DNA of 64,000 nucleotides from AP-15 sp963799085 (GTDB lineage Bacteria; Pseudomonadota; Alphaproteobacteria; ATCC43930; CGMCC-115725), in the NCBI GenBank assembly GCA_963799085.1, contig CAWCWA010000015.1:248001-312000 (forward strand). The letters run 5' to 3'. This document shows positions 17,909-27,235 of the stretch, piece after piece. The notes under the pieces are model-generated. The model worked only from the letters and a program-made list of their open reading frames with translations, had not been told where the DNA came from and ran no database searches. Within the stretch, counting starts at the first letter, position 1; each line of letters begins with the position of its first letter. The position numbers and the translations under genes are program-made.

Positions 17909-20160
17909 GGGGCAGCCGCTGGGTGAAACGTAGGGGCCGAGCTGGCTGGGGTGCGGCGCTGCTGGTTCTCGCCGCCTGCCAGCCGCCGCCGTCGCCGGGC
18001 CTGATCCCGCTTGAGCAGCCGGCCGGACTGCAGGCGGCGCCTCCCCGGATCAATGGCGAAATCGCGCCCGAACGCGGTCGGGATCGCGCTTTCGTGGACC
18101 GTGGCGCGCCGGCCCAGCCGGCAACGGCAGGACCTCCGCCGCCCGCGCTCGGCACCACTCAAAGCGGCGACGTCACGCTCAATTTCGTCGATACCGACAT
18201 CCGCGAGATCGCCCGCGCCATCCTCGGCACGACGCTGAAGCTGAATTATACGATCGACCCCAACGTGCATGGGACGGGTTCGATCGAAACCGGTACGCCG
18301 TTGCCGCGTTCAGCGCTGCTGCCGACGCTTGAGACCGTCCTCAACCAGAACGGCGCGACCCTCGTCGAGCACAACGGGATCTATTCGATTGTCCCGATCG
18401 CCGCGGGCGCCGCCACGAACTTGAGCGCCGGCGGCAACGGCCTCGGCGCAGGGGCCCAGGTCGTGCCGCTGCGTTATGCCTCGGCCCGGGACCTTGCCAA
18501 AATGCTTGAACCCTTCGTCGCCGAAGGTGGCAAGATCACCGCCGACCCGGCGCACAACGCCTTGCTCGTCAGCGGTACCTCGGCAGTGCGACAGACCCTT
18601 GTCGGCCTTGTTCGCGCCTTCGACACGGACGCGCTTGCCGGCCAATCCTACGCGCTCTTTCCGGCGGGCGACGGCGACCCTGCTAAGCTCGCCGCGCAAT
18701 TCGAGAAAATCTTGCAGGCGCAGACCGAAGGCCCGCTCGCCGGGATCGTGCGCGTATTGCCGATGGACCGCGTCAACGCTGTGCTGGTGGTGTCCTCGCA
18801 ATCCCGCTACATCGACGCCGCCAACCGCTTTTTTCGGCTGGCGAGCCGCGTCGAGGACGCCACCGCGCGCAGCTGGCACGTTTACTACGTTCAGAACGGG
18901 TTGAGCATCGATCTCGAAAACCTGCTGCAGCGCGCGTTCACTCCGGGGCATGTGTCGCCGACGCCGGCGCCGGGCAGCACCGCACCCGGCTCCGCCCCGG
19001 TGTCGCTGTCGACCGGTCTGCCGGGTCAGGGCGGCGGCGCGTTGGGGACGAGCGGGCAAGGCGCTGCTTCCGGCGTGGGCGGGGCGGCAACCGGCGGCGC
19101 CGGGGCGACGGGTGGGCTGGGTTCGGGCCTCGCCGCAACCCCCGCCGCGGCAGAGTCTCAGACCCCAGCCACCGAACCGCTGTCGAGCGAGGCGCCGGCA
19201 GCCGGCACCGAGAACCGTATCCGCATCATCGCCAATCGCCGCAACAACGCGCTTTTGATTTATGCGACGCCGAGCGAATACTCGGTGATCGACGGAATGC
19301 TCCGCAAGATTGACATAATCCCCCTTCAGGTCCTGATAGAAGCCACGATTGCTGAAGTCGACCTCAACGACCAGCTGCAATACGGCACCCAATTTTACTT
19401 TAAGGTCGATCATGTTGCTGAAACGTTAGGCACGCCGTCGATCCCGAATTTCCCGGCGCTCGGCAATTTGACATTCCCGTCGACCTCGCCGTATTTCATT
19501 ATTAGCAAATCGCCGAATTTCGCCTTGGCGGCGCTCTCTTCGGTGACCAAGGTCAAGGTGCTGTCGGCGCCGCAGGTCATGGTGCTCGACAACGAGCCGG
19601 CCCGCCTTCAGGTCGGCCAGCAGGTGCCGGTGCTGACCGGGACGGCGACCAGCACGCTTGCCGCCGGCGCTCCGACCGTCAACAGCGTCGATTATCATGC
19701 GACCGGGGTCATCATGCAGGTGACCCCGCGGGTCAATTCGAGCGGGTTGGTCACCCTCGACATCGCCCAGGAGGTCAGTGATGTCGCCCAGACCCCGGCG
19801 GTGAATTCGGTTCAAGGCTCGCCGACCTTCAATGATCAGACCTTTCGCACTCGGGTTGCGGTGCAGGACGGGCAGACAGTCGGTATGGCGGGGCTGATCC
19901 GGGACAACGCATCCCAAGGCAACAGCGGTATTCCACTGCTGAAGGACATTCCGGTCGTCGGCTCGCTGTTTTCCACCCAAGCCAATTCCCGCGCGCGCAC
20001 CGAGCTGTTGGTGTTGATCACCCCTCATGTCGTCCGTGACCAGCGCGACGCGCGAGCGCTGACCGAGGATCTGCGCAGCCAATTGATCAATGCCGGGCTG
20101 GTCCCGCAGCAATTGGAGCGCAAGGGTGTTCTGGGCTCGTCTAATCCAAACAAGCTCTGA
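17905..20160 (+). CDS. gspD: Type II secretion secretin GspD, lipoprotein form
   Basis: A 751-residue outer-membrane secretin. The N-terminus ends in the lipobox LAAC (about residue 25), so the protein is probably lipidated and may self-pilot. N0 follows (VTLNFVDTDIREIARAIL), then N1-N3 repeats (VVPLRYASARDLAKML, VLPMDRVNAVLVVSSQSRYI), a 100-residue Gly/Ala/Ser/Pro-rich insert (about residues 350-430), and the C-terminal secretin domain with VPVLTGTA, VNSVDYHATGVIMQVTPRV and GIPLLKDIPVVGSLFS. The insert is longer than in most GspD proteins. Confidence 0.94.
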   Translation: MRGSRWVKRRGRAGWGAALLVLAACQPPPSPGLIPLEQPAGLQAAPPRINGEIAPERGRDRAFVDRGAPAQPATAGPPPPALGTTQSGDVTLNFVDTDIREIARAILGTTLKLNYTIDPNVHGTGSIETGTPLPRSALLPTLETVLNQNGATLVEHNGIYSIVPIAAGAATNLSAGGNGLGAGAQVVPLRYASARDLAKMLEPFVAEGGKITADPAHNALLVSGTSAVRQTLVGLVRAFDTDALAGQSYALFPAGDGDPAKLAAQFEKILQAQTEGPLAGIVRVLPMDRVNAVLVVSSQSRYIDAANRFFRLASRVEDATARSWHVYYVQNGLSIDLENLLQRAFTPGHVSPTPAPGSTAPGSAPVSLSTGLPGQGGGALGTSGQGAASGVGGAATGGAGATGGLGSGLAATPAAAESQTPATEPLSSEAPAAGTENRIRIIANRRNNALLIYATPSEYSVIDGMLRKIDIIPLQVLIEATIAEVDLNDQLQYGTQFYFKVDHVAETLGTPSIPNFPALGNLTFPSTSPYFIISKSPNFALAALSSVTKVKVLSAPQVMVLDNEPARLQVGQQVPVLTGTATSTLAAGAPTVNSVDYHATGVIMQVTPRVNSSGLVTLDIAQEVSDVAQTPAVNSVQGSPTFNDQTFRTRVAVQDGQTVGMAGLIRDNASQGNSGIPLLKDIPVVGSLFSTQANSRARTELLVLITPHVVRDQRDARALTEDLRSQLINAGLVPQQLERKGVLGSSNPNKL

Positions 20161-20189
20161 GCCTCCCTTACGCCCGGCCGGCCCGCCGC

Positions 20190-20993
20190 TTGCGCCGTAA
20201 CGGCGGCTTTGCCCTGATTATCGTACTGTGGAGCCTGGTGTTGATCGGCTTTCTCGTCGCGCATGTGACGGCGAGCGGACGCACCGAAATCGCTATCGCA
20301 GAAAATCTCGTCGCCAACGCGGTCGCCGAGGCTGCTGCCGACGGCGCGATCGCCCAGGCGATTTTCGCGGCGACCGATCCACGGCCGGACCAGCGCTGGG
20401 CGGCTGACGGCGACGTGCACCGTCTGACGGTGGGCGACTGCCGGGTGGAAGTGCGGCTCCAGGATGAGGCCGGTCGGGTCAATCCGAACACCGCCTCGCC
20501 GGCGCTCCTCGAAGCGCTGCTCCGCGCGATCGGCAGCGATCCCGCAACCGCGTCCCGGCTATCCGCCGCGATTGCCGAATGGATCGGCTCGGCGCCCGGC
20601 GCCCAACCCCCGGACCGGCTGCTGGCCGAATATCGCGCCGCCGGTCTCGATTACGGTCCGCCAGGCGAGCCCATGGAAACTCTGGACGAACTGGGACGCG
20701 TCCGCGGCATGACGCCGGCCGTTTTCGCGGCGCTGCGGCCGCACCTGACGCTCTACGGCCCACCGGAGCCGAACCGCGTCGCCGCCGATCCGATCGTTGC
20801 CGCCGCGATCGATCGGCTCGCGCCGCCGGCCGGTTCATCGACGGGACCTGCCCCAGCGACGTTGACTCTCCGCCTGACTGCGGTTGCGCGCGGTCCCGGC
20901 AACGCCGAGGTGATCCGCACCGCGATCATCCGAACCGACCCGACCCTGCCCGAGGGCTATGTCGCGCTGGTTTGGCAGACCGGCGCGCCGTGA
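20190..20993 (+). CDS. gspK: Type II secretion minor pseudopilin GspK
   Basis: A 267-residue pilin-like tip protein. After the leader MRRNGG it reads FALIIVLWSLVLIGFLVAHV, and the fifth mature residue is Ile rather than Glu, which is normal for GspK. The large alpha domain includes DEAGRVNPNTASPALLEALL and the ETLDELGRVRGMTPAVFAALRPHLT region. The start is probably TTG at 20190, 29 bases after gspD; no ATG or GTG lies between the gspD stop and this point. It caps the pseudopilus with I and J. It converges on gspG with 15 bases between the stops. Confidence 0.9.
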   Translation: MRRNGGFALIIVLWSLVLIGFLVAHVTASGRTEIAIAENLVANAVAEAAADGAIAQAIFAATDPRPDQRWAADGDVHRLTVGDCRVEVRLQDEAGRVNPNTASPALLEALLRAIGSDPATASRLSAAIAEWIGSAPGAQPPDRLLAEYRAAGLDYGPPGEPMETLDELGRVRGMTPAVFAALRPHLTLYGPPEPNRVAADPIVAAAIDRLAPPAGSSTGPAPATLTLRLTAVARGPGNAEVIRTAIIRTDPTLPEGYVALVWQTGAP

Positions 20994-21008
20994 GCCATTC
21001 TCTCGCGC

Positions 21009-21467
21009 CTAGTCGTTGAAGATGGCCGCAGATTGACCCGTTCCGCCTGGCTGGCCGGTGGGGCCTAGCGAATAGAGGTCGTATTCGCGCCCCGGGCGCT
21101 GACTCGGCTGGCGATAGAGAAAGGGCCGGCCCCACGGATCTTCCGGCGCCTTGTCGCCCTTCAGATAGGGCCCGTTCCACCGCGCCACGCCCGAGGGTCG
21201 GGTGATCAGCGCCTGCAGACCCTGCTCGGTGGTCGGATAGGTTCCAACGTCAAGCTTGTAGATGTCGAGAACCCCCGCCAAGCGCTCTATCGATTGATGG
21301 GCGATCTTTTCCTTGGCGGAGCCGAGCTGGCGCAAAGCGGCCGGCGCGACGAGCCCGATCAACAATCCGAGGATGGCGAGGACCACAAGCAGTTCCAACA
21401 GCGTGAATCCCCGCTGTCGGTACGCTCGGCCGCCTCCGGTCTCGATCGGGCGCGACAAAACCGTCAT
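21009..21467 (-). CDS. gspG: Type II secretion major pseudopilin GspG, inverted
   Basis: The major pseudopilin, 152 residues. Leader to RQRG, then FTLLELLVVLAILGLLIGLV with Glu5, followed by the GspG core YKLDVGTYPTTEQGLQALI and the calcium-loop region NGPYLKGDKAPEDPWGRPF and YDLYSLGPTGQPGG. It lies on the opposite strand from the other ten T2SS genes and converges with gspK, so it must be expressed separately. Upstream are 267 bases with no recognisable gene before the aconitase stop. The ATG at 21467 has no strong ribosome site; the frame is open to 21731, so a longer leader is formally possible. Confidence 0.93.
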   Translation of the reverse strand: MTVLSRPIETGGGRAYRQRGFTLLELLVVLAILGLLIGLVAPAALRQLGSAKEKIAHQSIERLAGVLDIYKLDVGTYPTTEQGLQALITRPSGVARWNGPYLKGDKAPEDPWGRPFLYRQPSQRPGREYDLYSLGPTGQPGGTGQSAAIFND

Positions 21468-21734
21468 CTGTGTTTGCGCTCTCTTAAGAAGGGAATGTTC
21501 AGACGCCGTAAGCCACGCCATGCGACAGTTCGACGCATTTGACGCTGCGGCTGAACAGGCTTCGTTTGAGTTCTCGTCGGAACCGATATTCCCCTCAGCA
21601 ACAAGATCACCGAACGTCGGTTCCGCGACAATCTCGCCGGCAGCGAATGTTCGGGGAACCGTCGCCGAAATCCTGGCTTGCGTCCTCCAGCTGAGATCGG
21701 GCGCCTCCTGATAGCGGAGGCGCCGCGCCATGCC

Positions 21735-24008
21735 TCAGTGGTGGAAGAGGTTCAGCGCCGATCCCTTCCGGAACCATTCGAGCTGCGAGGCGCTGAAGGT
21801 GTGATTGAGCCGCAGCGTCTCGCTCGTCCCATCGGCGTGTTTGATCCGGCACTCGACCGGCTGGCCGGGCGCCATCTCTTCGAGGCCGACGAGACTTAAC
21901 CTGTCGTCGGCGCGCACCCGGTCGTAATCGGCCGGGTCCTGAAAAGTCAGCGCCAATAACCCCTGCTTTTTCAAATTCGACTCATGGATGCGGGCAAAGC
22001 TGCGGGCGATGACGGCGCAGGCGCCGAGAAGCCGCGGCGATAGTGCTGCATGCTCGCGGCTCGAACCCTCGCCGTAATTGTGGTCGCCGATCGCCACCCA
22101 TTTGATCCCGCGCGCCTTATAGTCGCGGGCAACCTTTGAGACCATGACGCCCTTCTCGCCGGAGAGCACGTTTAGCGCGGTCCCCGCTTCGCCGTTGAAA
22201 GCGTTTGTGGCCCCCATGAACATGTTGTCGCTGAACTTGTCGAGGTGGCCGCGATAGCGCAGCCACGGCCCGGCCGGCGAAATGTGATCGGTCGTGGTCT
22301 TGCCCTGCGTTTTGATCAGCACCGGGCAATCGACGAAGTCCTTGTGGTCCCAGGCAAGCCACGGCTCCATCAGTTGCAGCCGCTCGCTATGCGGATCGAC
22401 CGCCAAGGTGATGCTGCTGCCGTCCTCGGGCGGCGAGATATAGGTCGCATGCCCGGCGTCAAAGCCGTGCGCCGGCACCTCGGGTGCGGGTTTGGGCGGC
22501 GTCAGGCGGAAGGGCTTGCCCTGGGCGTCGTTCAACGTGTCGGTCAGTGGGTTGAACGAGAGCCGTCCGGCGAGCGCCATCGCCGTCACGATCTCGGGGC
22601 TGCCGATAAAGTTCATCGTCGTTGGCTGACCGTCGTTGCGGCGCGGGAAATTGCGGTTGTACGAGGTGACGATCGTATTCGGCACCGCCCCCTCCTCGGT
22701 GGAACGCCGCCACTGGCCGATACAAGGGCCGCAGGCGTTCGCCAGCACCGTGCCGTCGATGTCCTTCAGCGATTGCATCTGGCCGTCGCGCTCGATCGTC
22801 GCGCGCACCGCCTCCGAGCCCGGCGTCACCAGGAACGGCGTCGCGGCCTTCACCCCGTGCGCCTTGGCCTGCTCGGCGACTTCGGCGGCGCGGCTCATAT
22901 CCTCGTAGGAGGAATTGGTGCAGCTGCCGATCAGCGCCGTCGAGATGTGGTCGATGAATCCGTTCTTGGCGTCGGCGACTTCGGCGGCAAGGCGCGAGAC
23001 GGGTCGCGCCCGATCGGGCGAATGCGGTCCGACCATGTGCGGTTCCAGCGTCGACAGGTCTAGCTCGACGACTTTGTCGTAATACTTCGCCGGGTCGGCC
23101 TCGACCTCCTTGTCGGGTTCGAGAAGGTGTTGATGCTGCTGGAAGAGTGGCACCAGGTCGGGTTTGCCGGTCGCCCGCAGATAACGGGCCATATGCTCAT
23201 CGGCCGGGAAGACGGAGGTCGTGGCGCCCAGCTCGGCGCCCATATTGGCGATGGTCGCCTTGCCGGTGGCGCTGATCGTGCGCGCGCCCGGACCGATATA
23301 TTCGACAATCGCGTTGGTGCCGCCCGATACGGTCAATTTGCCCGCGACGTAGAGAATTACGTCCTTGGGCGCCGTCCAGCCGCTGAGCTCACCGGTCAGG
23401 AAGACGGCAATGTGGCGCGGGTAGAGCACTTCCCACGGCAGCCCGGCGATCGTCTCCACCGCGTCGGCGCCGCCTACCCCGACGGCGCAGGCGCCGAGCC
23501 CGCCTGCGTTGGGTGTGTGCGAGTCGGTGCCGATGATCAATTCCCCCGGAAACGCGTACTGTTCGAGCACGACCTGATGGATGATGCCGGCGCCCGGCCC
23601 CCAGAAGCCGGCGCCGTATTTCGCCGCGGCCGATCGCAGGAAGTCGTAAACTTCCTGGTTCTCGGCGAGGGATTCGCGCAGGTCCTGCGTGCCTTCATGC
23701 CGCGCCTGGATCAGATGGTCGCAATGCACCGTCGTCGGCACCGCCACCTTGTCGCGCCGGGTTTGCATGAACTGCAAGAGCCCGGTCTGGCCGAGCACGT
23801 CCTGAAACACGACCCGGTCGGGGCGGGTCAGCAAGTAGCTCCTACCCGGCTCGAGTTCCTGATGTTCCGGATCGTCGAGATGCCCCAGCAGAATTTTGTC
23901 CGCGAGCGTCAAGGGCTTGCCGAGGCGGCGCCGGACCACCGCCAGATTGCGCGCCATCGCCGCGTAAACGGCAGCCGCCATTGCCGGTGTCGATTCGATA
24001 GCAACCAT
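21735..24008 (-). CDS. Aconitate hydratase, mitochondrial-type
   Basis: A 757-residue aconitase interconverting citrate and isocitrate in the TCA cycle. The [4Fe-4S] cysteines are in GSCTNSS and ACGPCIGQW. Substrate loops VPTTVHCDHLIQ, IGTDSHTPNAGGLG and the swivel-domain GDHNYGEGSSREHAALSPR are intact. Length and residues such as SYEDMSRAAEVA match the mitochondrial ACO2 type rather than the 890-residue AcnA usual in Alphaproteobacteria or AcnB. The upstream gap of 182 bases to the histidine kinase stop probably holds its promoter. This is a full-length uninterrupted gene, so the indel problem seen elsewhere does not affect it. Confidence 0.93.
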   Translation of the reverse strand: MVAIESTPAMAAAVYAAMARNLAVVRRRLGKPLTLADKILLGHLDDPEHQELEPGRSYLLTRPDRVVFQDVLGQTGLLQFMQTRRDKVAVPTTVHCDHLIQARHEGTQDLRESLAENQEVYDFLRSAAAKYGAGFWGPGAGIIHQVVLEQYAFPGELIIGTDSHTPNAGGLGACAVGVGGADAVETIAGLPWEVLYPRHIAVFLTGELSGWTAPKDVILYVAGKLTVSGGTNAIVEYIGPGARTISATGKATIANMGAELGATTSVFPADEHMARYLRATGKPDLVPLFQQHQHLLEPDKEVEADPAKYYDKVVELDLSTLEPHMVGPHSPDRARPVSRLAAEVADAKNGFIDHISTALIGSCTNSSYEDMSRAAEVAEQAKAHGVKAATPFLVTPGSEAVRATIERDGQMQSLKDIDGTVLANACGPCIGQWRRSTEEGAVPNTIVTSYNRNFPRRNDGQPTTMNFIGSPEIVTAMALAGRLSFNPLTDTLNDAQGKPFRLTPPKPAPEVPAHGFDAGHATYISPPEDGSSITLAVDPHSERLQLMEPWLAWDHKDFVDCPVLIKTQGKTTTDHISPAGPWLRYRGHLDKFSDNMFMGATNAFNGEAGTALNVLSGEKGVMVSKVARDYKARGIKWVAIGDHNYGEGSSREHAALSPRLLGACAVIARSFARIHESNLKKQGLLALTFQDPADYDRVRADDRLSLVGLEEMAPGQPVECRIKHADGTSETLRLNHTFSASQLEWFRKGSALNLFHH

Positions 24009-24190
24009 TCTCTAGCCTTTCTTGCTCATGACTTGAGCGCGCCAGTGCAGATCGGCTCTGATCTAGGCACGCAAAAGAAAACCGCGCGTTCGATGCCGGA
24101 AACCGGCGAAAGGAATAGCGGCGCAATCTTGCCCGAACGGGTCGGTGGGGTCCAGGAAATCTTCGACGGCGACCGGGCCATCGGGCGCCG

Positions 24191-25588
24191 TCAAGCGACG
24201 GGTTCGAGCACGCTTGCCGGCGCGCGGCGAGCGTCGAGCACCGCCGGAAATCGGATCGTGAAAACCGCGCCGCCGCCGGGCCGATCTGCGACGCTGACGG
24301 CGGCTCCGTGCATCTCTGCGATGCGCGCCACGATCGCCAAGCCGAGGCCGCTGCTGCCGCTGCGCCGGCGATCGCCGCGCCAGAAGCGGCGAAAGATCTG
24401 ATCTCGCGCCGCGGCCGGCACCCCCGGTCCGCGGTCCATGACGCTGACCGCCCCGAGCGGATCAACCTTGATCTCGACCGAAGTGTGGGGCGCTGTGTGC
24501 GACAGCGCATTTTCGACCAGGTTGCGGATCGCGCGCGCCAATGCGTCGCCGTTGCCGCGGACCAAGACGGGGCGATGCGCGCCCGTTACCGCCACGGTGC
24601 GGCCCTGCGACAGCGCCAGCGGCGCGATGAATGAGGCAACCTCGGCGGCGGTCGCCGTCAGATCGGCCACCTCGTCGGCGTCGATGACGAAGGTGTCGAG
24701 TTCGGCGATTTCGAGGAGTTGATTGACCAGCCGGCTCATGCTCTCGACATCGTTGCGCAACGCCTCGGCGAGTTCGCGGTCGTCGATCGTGTCGACCTGG
24801 GCGCGCAGGATCGCCAAAGGTGTGCGCAACTCGTGCGCCGCATCGGCGGTAAACTCGCGCTGGCTGCGAAAGCCTGACTCCAAGCGGTCGAGCGCCTGAT
24901 TCACCGCGCGAACCAGCGGCAGGATTTCATCCGGCATTTTGTCTTCGGGCAGGCGCAGATCGGTGCGGTCGGGCCCGATCTTTTCGGCCAATGCCGAGGC
25001 GGCGATGACCGGGCGCACCGCGCGTCGAAAAATTACCACATCGATAACCAGCAATATCAATAGGATTGGAGCGGTGACCCAGCCTACCCGTACGAAGAAT
25101 TGCGCAACGATGTCGTCGACCAGCACGTCGCGATGGGCGAGATCCTCGGCCACCTGCACCCACAATCGACGGGCGCCGCGATCGACCGGGACAGTAACCC
25201 CGCGGATGTCGACATCGCCGTTGCGCAGCGCGAAGTGCTTTCGGTTCCGCGCCTTTAGCAGAGCCGGATCGATGGGCTCATCGGCTGGAAGGGACGACGC
25301 CACGACCCGCCCGTCAGTGTCGAAGACGGTGTAGGAAAAACGCCCGTAGCCTTCGGCATAGAGGTGGGTCATCGGTCTCGGCAACTCAACACGGACCCCT
25401 CCGTCCGGGGCGATCCGCAGATTTCGCGCAATCTCGGACGCATTCTCGATCAGCGCGTCGCGATGCAGCGTGTCGGCAGCATGATCGAGCATTAGGTACA
25501 AGGCGAGCGGCATGCAGATGGAAGTGCCGAGGATCGCCAGCAGGTGCAGCGCGACGATGCGTGAGACGACTGAGCGAAACCGCATCAC
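24191..25588 (-). CDS. Sensor histidine kinase of a two-component system
   Basis: A 465-residue inner-membrane kinase. Two transmembrane segments (about residues 10-32 and 172-192) flank a periplasmic sensor of about 140 residues. HAMP-like linker, then the H-box DAAHELRTPLAIL with the phospho-accepting His near residue 252, N-box NLVENALSHT, G1 DRGPGVP and G2 GSSGLGLAIV. It is encoded 7 bases downstream of the response regulator in the same direction, hence a cognate QseC/PmrB-like OmpR-class pair. The stimulus cannot be inferred. Confidence 0.9.
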   Translation of the reverse strand: MMRFRSVVSRIVALHLLAILGTSICMPLALYLMLDHAADTLHRDALIENASEIARNLRIAPDGGVRVELPRPMTHLYAEGYGRFSYTVFDTDGRVVASSLPADEPIDPALLKARNRKHFALRNGDVDIRGVTVPVDRGARRLWVQVAEDLAHRDVLVDDIVAQFFVRVGWVTAPILLILLVIDVVIFRRAVRPVIAASALAEKIGPDRTDLRLPEDKMPDEILPLVRAVNQALDRLESGFRSQREFTADAAHELRTPLAILRAQVDTIDDRELAEALRNDVESMSRLVNQLLEIAELDTFVIDADEVADLTATAAEVASFIAPLALSQGRTVAVTGAHRPVLVRGNGDALARAIRNLVENALSHTAPHTSVEIKVDPLGAVSVMDRGPGVPAAARDQIFRRFWRGDRRRSGSSGLGLAIVARIAEMHGAAVSVADRPGGGAVFTIRFPAVLDARRAPASVLEPVA

Positions 25589-25595
25589 CGCGGGT

Positions 25596-26272
25596 TTATC
25601 GCTTTTCGGCGATCAGATAGCCGACGCCCCGCAGCGTATGAATCTGGACCGTGGCGCCGACCTCGGCGAATCGCTTGCGCAAACGATGCACGTAGACCTC
25701 GACTGCATTCGAGCCGATCTCCTGCGACAACCCGTAGAGGTTGTTCTCGAGCAGGGATTTGCCGACGACCCGGCCGCTGCGTCGCAGCAGATGTTCGAGC
25801 ACCGCGGTCTCGCGCGCCGAGAAAAAAATCGGCTGGCTCATCGACCGTGACTTGGCGCGCGACCGTGTCGAGGGTTACGTTGCCAAGCTCCAGCGAGACG
25901 CCAAGCAGGTTTCCCGGCCGGCGCAGCAATGCCCGCAAGCCGCGCGACCAGTTCTTCCAGAGCAAAGGGCTTGACGAGGTAATCGTCGGCGCCGCTGCCG
26001 AGCCCGTTGACGCGGTCTTTCAAGCTGCCGCGGGCGGTCAGGATCAGAACCGGCGTCGCATCTTTCCGGCGCCGCATCTCGCTCAGAATGTCGAGACCGT
26101 CGGCGTCCGGCAGGCCGAGGTCGAGGACGACGATCTCGAAACGGGTGGTGTTCAGCGCCGCCGTCGCGTCGGCCGCGGTCGGCAAGACGTCGACGACGAA
26201 TCCCGCGGCTGTCAACCCGCGCTTAAGCAGCGCCGCGAAGCGCTCGTTGTCTTCGATCAGCAGCAGCCGCAT
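25596..26272 (-). CDS. OmpR-family response regulator (two apparent frameshifts)
   Basis: Receiver domain: MRLLLIEDNERF with acidic pair, phospho-acceptor Asp in VVLDLGLPDADG (about residue 51), Thr in LILTARG and Lys in DYLVKPF. The winged-helix output domain ends LRGVGYLIAEKR. Two single-base faults separate them: an extra A in AA at 25937-25938 (plus strand), which when removed gives ELVARLRALLRRPG, and an extra base at about 25836-25838, which when removed gives VTVDGQPIFFSARE. With both repaired the protein is about 225 residues, a normal OmpR-family length. Start ATG at 26272. Likely regulated by the kinase encoded just downstream. Confidence 0.85.
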
Positions 26273-26371
26273 CAGCCCGTCCTCGTCGGGTCCTGCCCTG
26301 TGAGCATATACGCAAGCCGGCACAAAAACGCTACCATCGCCGGCGTTCCTCGGAGGGACGCGGGCACCCCG

Positions 26372-27235
26372 TCAGATCGCGTCGAGCTGCCAAGCGATGT
26401 CGTTGCCGATTCCCCACAGGTAACCAATATCGGTTTGGCCCACGAGCACGTAGGCGCGCCCCTGATGTCGCCAGTAAAGCAGGTTCACGTCCTGCCGGCG
26501 GTCGAAGGTCGGCGAAATGTCGGGTTGTTTAGACGAGCCGATGATCAAGGTAAGCGGACCGATGGCCTTGTTGTCCGTGGTGTAGACGAGCTGCGCCGCC
26601 GGGCGGCCCTCGACGACAACCAGCCGCGCGCCGCGAAAATTCAATCCCCACGGTTTCAGGTTCGGCAACCGCACCTCTTGCGGCAGGCTCTGGCTGATTT
26701 TTTGCAGCGCCTCGCGGGTGTCACCGGTCGCCGGAACGTCGATCATCGCGTTGTCGCCGGCGCTGACGAACAACTTGAAGTAGCCGGCGGCATTATTGAG
26801 CCACACGTTGTTGACAGCGCTCGCTTCGAGCGCCGGGTTGCCGGCGCTGCCGGGGGCAAAGCCCACGCCGCCGAAGTAGACACTGCCGGCGCCGATCAGG
26901 AGACCGACAATCGAGGCCGCCAACGGCAGCGCCGCGCGCCAATACCATTGCGGTGGCGACCCCGAACGCCTCGGCAAAGGCACGATTTGCGATGTCGGTT
27001 CCGTTGCCGCCGCCGGTGCGCCGCCGCGCGCCGCGGTGATCAACCGCTCCGGCACCGGCTCATGCATCGCCTCGTCAAAGGCTTGGCGGAGCAGATTGGT
27101 CGAATGGCCGAGCGCCGCCAGCCGCGCCTCCGCCGTCGGATCGTCGGCGAGCCATGCTTCGATCTCGCGCCGCTCCTCCGTCTCGAGTTCGCCGTCGAGA
27201 TAGGCGACGAGTCGATCGTCACTGCGCCTGTGCAT
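26372..27235 (-). CDS. Membrane anti-sigma factor
   Basis: About 287 residues. The N-terminal cytoplasmic part (RLVAYLDGELETEERREIEAWL) is the helical anti-sigma domain pattern, here without the zinc His-Cys-Cys set. One transmembrane segment follows (ALPLAASIVGLLIGAGSVYF, near residue 115) and a C-terminal extracytoplasmic domain. The start at 27235 is chosen for the AGGAG ribosome site and because the following residues begin the family motif. It overlaps the sigma gene by 17 bases, indicating coupled translation, the standard arrangement for an ECF sigma/anti-sigma pair. Confidence 0.85.
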   Translation of the reverse strand: MHRRSDDRLVAYLDGELETEERREIEAWLADDPTAEARLAALGHSTNLLRQAFDEAMHEPVPERLITAARGGAPAAATEPTSQIVPLPRRSGSPPQWYWRAALPLAASIVGLLIGAGSVYFGGVGFAPGSAGNPALEASAVNNVWLNNAAGYFKLFVSAGDNAMIDVPATGDTREALQKISQSLPQEVRLPNLKPWGLNFRGARLVVVEGRPAAQLVYTTDNKAIGPLTLIIGSSKQPDISPTFDRRQDVNLLYWRHQGRAYVLVGQTDIGYLWGIGNDIAWQLDAI

